Of a stretch of DNA of 64,000 bases, positions 61,720 to 64,000 are shown one piece after another. The notes under the pieces are model-generated. The model made no database searches, had not been told where the DNA came from, and saw only the letters and a list, made by a program, of their open reading frames with translations. Both the position numbers and the translations under genes were made by a program. The DNA is from Candidatus Rifleibacteriota bacterium (GTDB lineage: Bacteria; Vulcanimicrobiota; Xenobia; Xenobiales; Xenobiaceae), in the NCBI GenBank assembly GCA_900772775.1, contig CAAGRW010000134.1, positions 55,518-119,517 of the forward strand, in the 5' to 3' direction. Each line of letters opens with the position of its first letter. Within the stretch, counting starts at the first letter, position 1.

Positions 61720-62811
61720 GTGGAGCAAACTTCAGAGCAAAAAAAATTGCTTTTGACAGAGGTGTTGGCCGACGTTTCTCGCGCCTTCTATCTTAGCATC
61801 TGGGTATTGCCCTCTCTGGTGCGCGAGCCTATAGGTGTAGCTTACTTGCTGGCTCGGGCTGCCGATACCTTGGCCGACAATCCACAGGCCGACTCCAAAG
61901 TACGTTTAGCCGATTTAGAAAAATGGCAAACTATTTTAACTTCTAAAGGCGCCGTAGAAGAGAGTCGGCCTTTTTGGGATTATTTAAAAGCTTATGTTCA
62001 AGAAGGCGCCAAGTCTGGCCATCTGGCTGCAGCTGTCGGTACGTCTCCGGGCAGCATTACTAAAGGCGAAGGGCGTTTGCTTGTGCGTCTAGCCGACGTC
62101 TACAGCCTCTACTTGAATTTGGATCCTTTTGCTCAGCAAGAAGCTTTGGAAGTAGTTTCTACCTTAATTGAAGGCATGAAACTTGATTTGCGATCTTTTC
62201 CTGGCGCTTTCACTACTAATGAACAATTGGAAAATTACACCTATTTGGTTGCTGGCTGTGTAGGACAGTTTTGGAGCCGCATAACGGCGCATTATTTGCA
62301 TGCTATTAAAGTGGAAGAGTTGCCATATATGGAGAGTTTGGGCGTTAGTTTCGGCAAGGCCTTGCAATATGTAAATATATTGCGCGATATGCCTCGCGAT
62401 ATACGTTGCGGTCGCCTTTACGTTCCTTGCTTAGGTTTAGAAAAATTTTTGGATCCGGCACAACAAAATGACTCTGAGCTTTTAGCTTTTAAAACTAAAC
62501 TTCGTCCTTGGATTGATAAAACTTTAGACCATTTTTACAAGGCTTTGCTTTATATTCAAAAAACGCCCAAATCAGCTTTGTTTTTGCGTCTTTCCACAAT
62601 TTGGCCAGTAGCTATAGGTTTAGGCACTTTATCGGAAATGGCTCACAATCCAGGATGGCCAACTTTTTCTCAAAGGGTTAAAGTCTCTCGCCTTTGGGTT
62701 TATACCATGATGGCTTTTTCGTTAATTCTTGTATGGAGCAACGGCGCTTTGAGCTGGTCTTTTGAATATATGAAGCAAAAAATTGATAGCGGCTTTAATT
62801 CTTTGCTTTAA
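61720..62811 (+). CDS. Squalene/phytoene synthase-like prenyl transferase
   Basis: 363 residues from a GTG. Both Asp-rich motifs of the trans-isoprenyl head-to-head synthases are present: ARAADTLAD with Asp49 and Asp53, and ILRDMPRDIRCGRLYVP with Asp223 and Asp227. SRAFYLSIWVLPSLVREPIG near the start and a C-terminal hydrophobic segment support squalene-synthase type (membrane-tethered). It would join two prenyl diphosphates, C15 or C20, to squalene or phytoene. The neighbour is an ATP-grasp ligase 18 bases upstream; carotenoid or hopanoid genes are not in the window. Confidence 0.8.
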   Translation: MEQTSEQKKLLLTEVLADVSRAFYLSIWVLPSLVREPIGVAYLLARAADTLADNPQADSKVRLADLEKWQTILTSKGAVEESRPFWDYLKAYVQEGAKSGHLAAAVGTSPGSITKGEGRLLVRLADVYSLYLNLDPFAQQEALEVVSTLIEGMKLDLRSFPGAFTTNEQLENYTYLVAGCVGQFWSRITAHYLHAIKVEELPYMESLGVSFGKALQYVNILRDMPRDIRCGRLYVPCLGLEKFLDPAQQNDSELLAFKTKLRPWIDKTLDHFYKALLYIQKTPKSALFLRLSTIWPVAIGLGTLSEMAHNPGWPTFSQRVKVSRLWVYTMMAFSLILVWSNGALSWSFEYMKQKIDSGFNSLL

Positions 62812-62819
62812 TAAAAACA

Positions 62820-62854
62820 AAAGCCCTGACCGACAAATATGCGGAAAGGGCTTT
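62820..62854. terminator. Terminator between convergent genes
   Basis: AAAGCCCT (62820-62827) pairs with AGGGCTTT (62847-62854) across a 19-base loop. There are A-runs upstream; a T-run is weak on the plus strand. Confidence 0.6.
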
Positions 62855-62883
62855 AGTGAAAGCACACTTAGTAAAAATGGCGC

Positions 62884-64000
62884 CTAGCTTTTGAAATAGG
62901 TTTGCTTAAAGTTCTCAAAACGTTTAAGCAACTCACTAGAGCCGAAGGTATTTTGCTTTTTATTGCGTGGCGTATCTTTGGCGCCTATCTCTCGATAAAT
63001 TTTCAAAAGTTTTTGTATGTAATTTTCCAGCGAATAGGTGGAAGCGGTTTGTACGGCTTGCTCGCCCATAGCTTGGCGCAGCTCATTTTCGGCTATGGCT
63101 TTTTCCAAAATATTGACATAAGCTTCTTCATCGCAAGAGCAGAGCAAGCCGTCTTTGCCATCGGTTACAGTGTCGCCTGTACCGCAAGCATCTACGGCTA
63201 TAACTGGCAAACCGGCTGCCATTCCTTCAAGCACAGCTAAAGGCTTTACTTCGGTGGTGCTGGTCATTACAAATAAGTCGGCTGCTTTGTAATAATTGGG
63301 AATTTCTGTATAACTGACTCGGCCAGGGAAAATTACATAGGGAGCCAGTCCCAAATCGGCAGCTTCTTGCTTTAAGTCTTCCCAAATAGGGCCGTCGCCC
63401 AAGAGCATAAGTCTGGCTTGAGGCAAATGATCGTGCACTTTTTGGAAAGCACGCAGCATAAAGCTCAAATTCTTTTCTAAACCCATGCGCCCGGTGAAAA
63501 TGCATAACACATTGTCTGGCTCTAAGCCAAAGCGCTTGCGAATAGCTTGACCGTCGGCTCTTTGGAAGGAGCGCACATCGATAGCATTTTGCAAAACTTC
63601 TACTCGGCAAGTTACGTTATATTCATCCAATAAGCTCCTGATGCTAGGAGAAGGGCAAATTACGCAATCGCAGCGACTGGTATACTTGGTTACGGCTTCG
63701 CGAGCTGCGCTACATACCAATTTTTGAGGTAAAGGCACATAGTGAGCATATTTCTCCAATTGAGTATGGAAAGTATAAACTAAGGGAATACCCAAAAATT
63801 TAGCAAAGTGAGCGCCTACTTCACCCAATAAAAAAGGATGATGGGTATGAATTACATTTAATCCCATATTGGCGATTAAGGCAAAAAGCTGTGAAGAGTA
63901 AGGGATAGCAATGGGAAATTCTACTTTACGCGTGAGGTTCAGCGAATTAAAACGCCACACTCCGCTATGTTCTTCTTTATATCCAGAGACTTTAGGGGCA
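62884..64000 (-). CDS. Glycosyltransferase family 4 (C-terminal part; 5' end outside the window)
   Basis: 372 residues are visible and the frame stays open to the right edge. GT-B fold, family 4: THHPFLLGEVGAHFAKFLGI with LVYTFHTQLEKYAHYVPLPQ; the Rossmann motif CIFTGRMGLEKNLSFMLRAF; LMLLGDGPIWEDLKQEAADL; and STTEVKPLAVLEGMAAGLPV, which contains a variant of the EX7E box (Glu..Glu). This resembles glycolipid glucosyl/mannosyltransferases such as diacylglycerol glucosyltransferases. Substrates cannot be assigned. Confidence 0.82.
   Translation of the reverse strand, partial: APKVSGYKEEHSGVWRFNSLNLTRKVEFPIAIPYSSQLFALIANMGLNVIHTHHPFLLGEVGAHFAKFLGIPLVYTFHTQLEKYAHYVPLPQKLVCSAAREAVTKYTSRCDCVICPSPSIRSLLDEYNVTCRVEVLQNAIDVRSFQRADGQAIRKRFGLEPDNVLCIFTGRMGLEKNLSFMLRAFQKVHDHLPQARLMLLGDGPIWEDLKQEAADLGLAPYVIFPGRVSYTEIPNYYKAADLFVMTSTTEVKPLAVLEGMAAGLPVIAVDACGTGDTVTDGKDGLLCSCDEEAYVNILEKAIAENELRQAMGEQAVQTASTYSLENYIQKLLKIYREIGAKDTPRNKKQNTFGSSELLKRFENFKQTYFKS

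Noticed and set aside
1..64000. CRISPR arrays, rRNA genes, tRNA genes and prophage
   Set aside because: No regularly spaced direct repeats, no rRNA-like sequence and no tRNA cloverleaf was noticed in the gaps; a tRNA scan by program would be the decisive check.

Overview
The window looks like a chromosomal segment of an uncultivated, host- or gut-associated, anaerobic-style bacterium of moderate G+C. No phage, plasmid, rRNA or tRNA gene was recognised. The signals on its identity are mixed. Minor pseudopilins of a type II secretion/type IV pilus system and a GspC-like protein imply an outer membrane. The DnaK has no large insertion in its N-terminal quarter, and yggS sits beside sepF, both of which are typical of Terrabacteria (Gram-positive relatives, Cyanobacteria/Melainabacteria, Eremiobacterota, Armatimonadota). 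A diderm Terrabacteria lineage is therefore the best inference, but I cannot name it.

Layout. 1-700: start of a minus-strand gene leaving the window, then a divergent control region. 694-3360: partner-switching signalling pair (STAS protein; SpoIIE-type phosphatase fused to a HATPase). 3379-8466: T2SS-like block (gspC-like, an unknown secreted repeat protein, gspI-, gspJ- and gspK-like genes). 8765-15686: array of four related lipoprotein genes, each with its own terminator; the second is interrupted by one in-frame stop. 15769-16964 (minus): a 30-residue peptide gene overlapping a radical SAM/SPASM maturase, a likely RiPP locus. 17149-19614 (minus): AI-2E/PerM-type permease and a secreted protein. 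19857-22794: four-gene operon of a TerB-like protein, RluA-type pseudouridine synthase, crotonase and DpgA-like type III polyketide synthase. 22947-24794: dnaK. 24975-25494: overlapping pair of small unknown genes. 25578-29198: 8-oxoguanine deaminase-like hydrolase and two exported phosphatases. 29352-34099: zinc-ribbon membrane protein, OPT transporter and M24 aminopeptidase. 34140-36885: small zinc-ribbon gene, dihydrolipoyl dehydrogenase and lipoyl synthase. 36983-41574: two large unknown proteins separated by an IS200/IS605-like end hairpin. 41775-44165: membrane proteins. 44435-47776: valS and engB. 47962-51651: PLD-like protein and two small exported paralogues. 51783-57371: GNAT, a structured leader RNA, an aberrant PilT-like ATPase with a long coiled coil, yggS, sepF and hemW. 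57458-64000: unknown repeat protein, M19 dipeptidase, PGM1-type ATP-grasp ligase, squalene/phytoene synthase-like enzyme and a GT4 glycosyltransferase running off the end.

Most transcription units end in clear intrinsic terminators, which makes operon boundaries readable. The most promising unusual items are the peptide/radical SAM pair, the DpgA-like operon in a non-actinomycete setting, the multi-helix RNA upstream of the degenerate PilT-like gene, and the lipoprotein array with its stop-interrupted member. All functional calls are by eye from sequence motifs; no database search was run.
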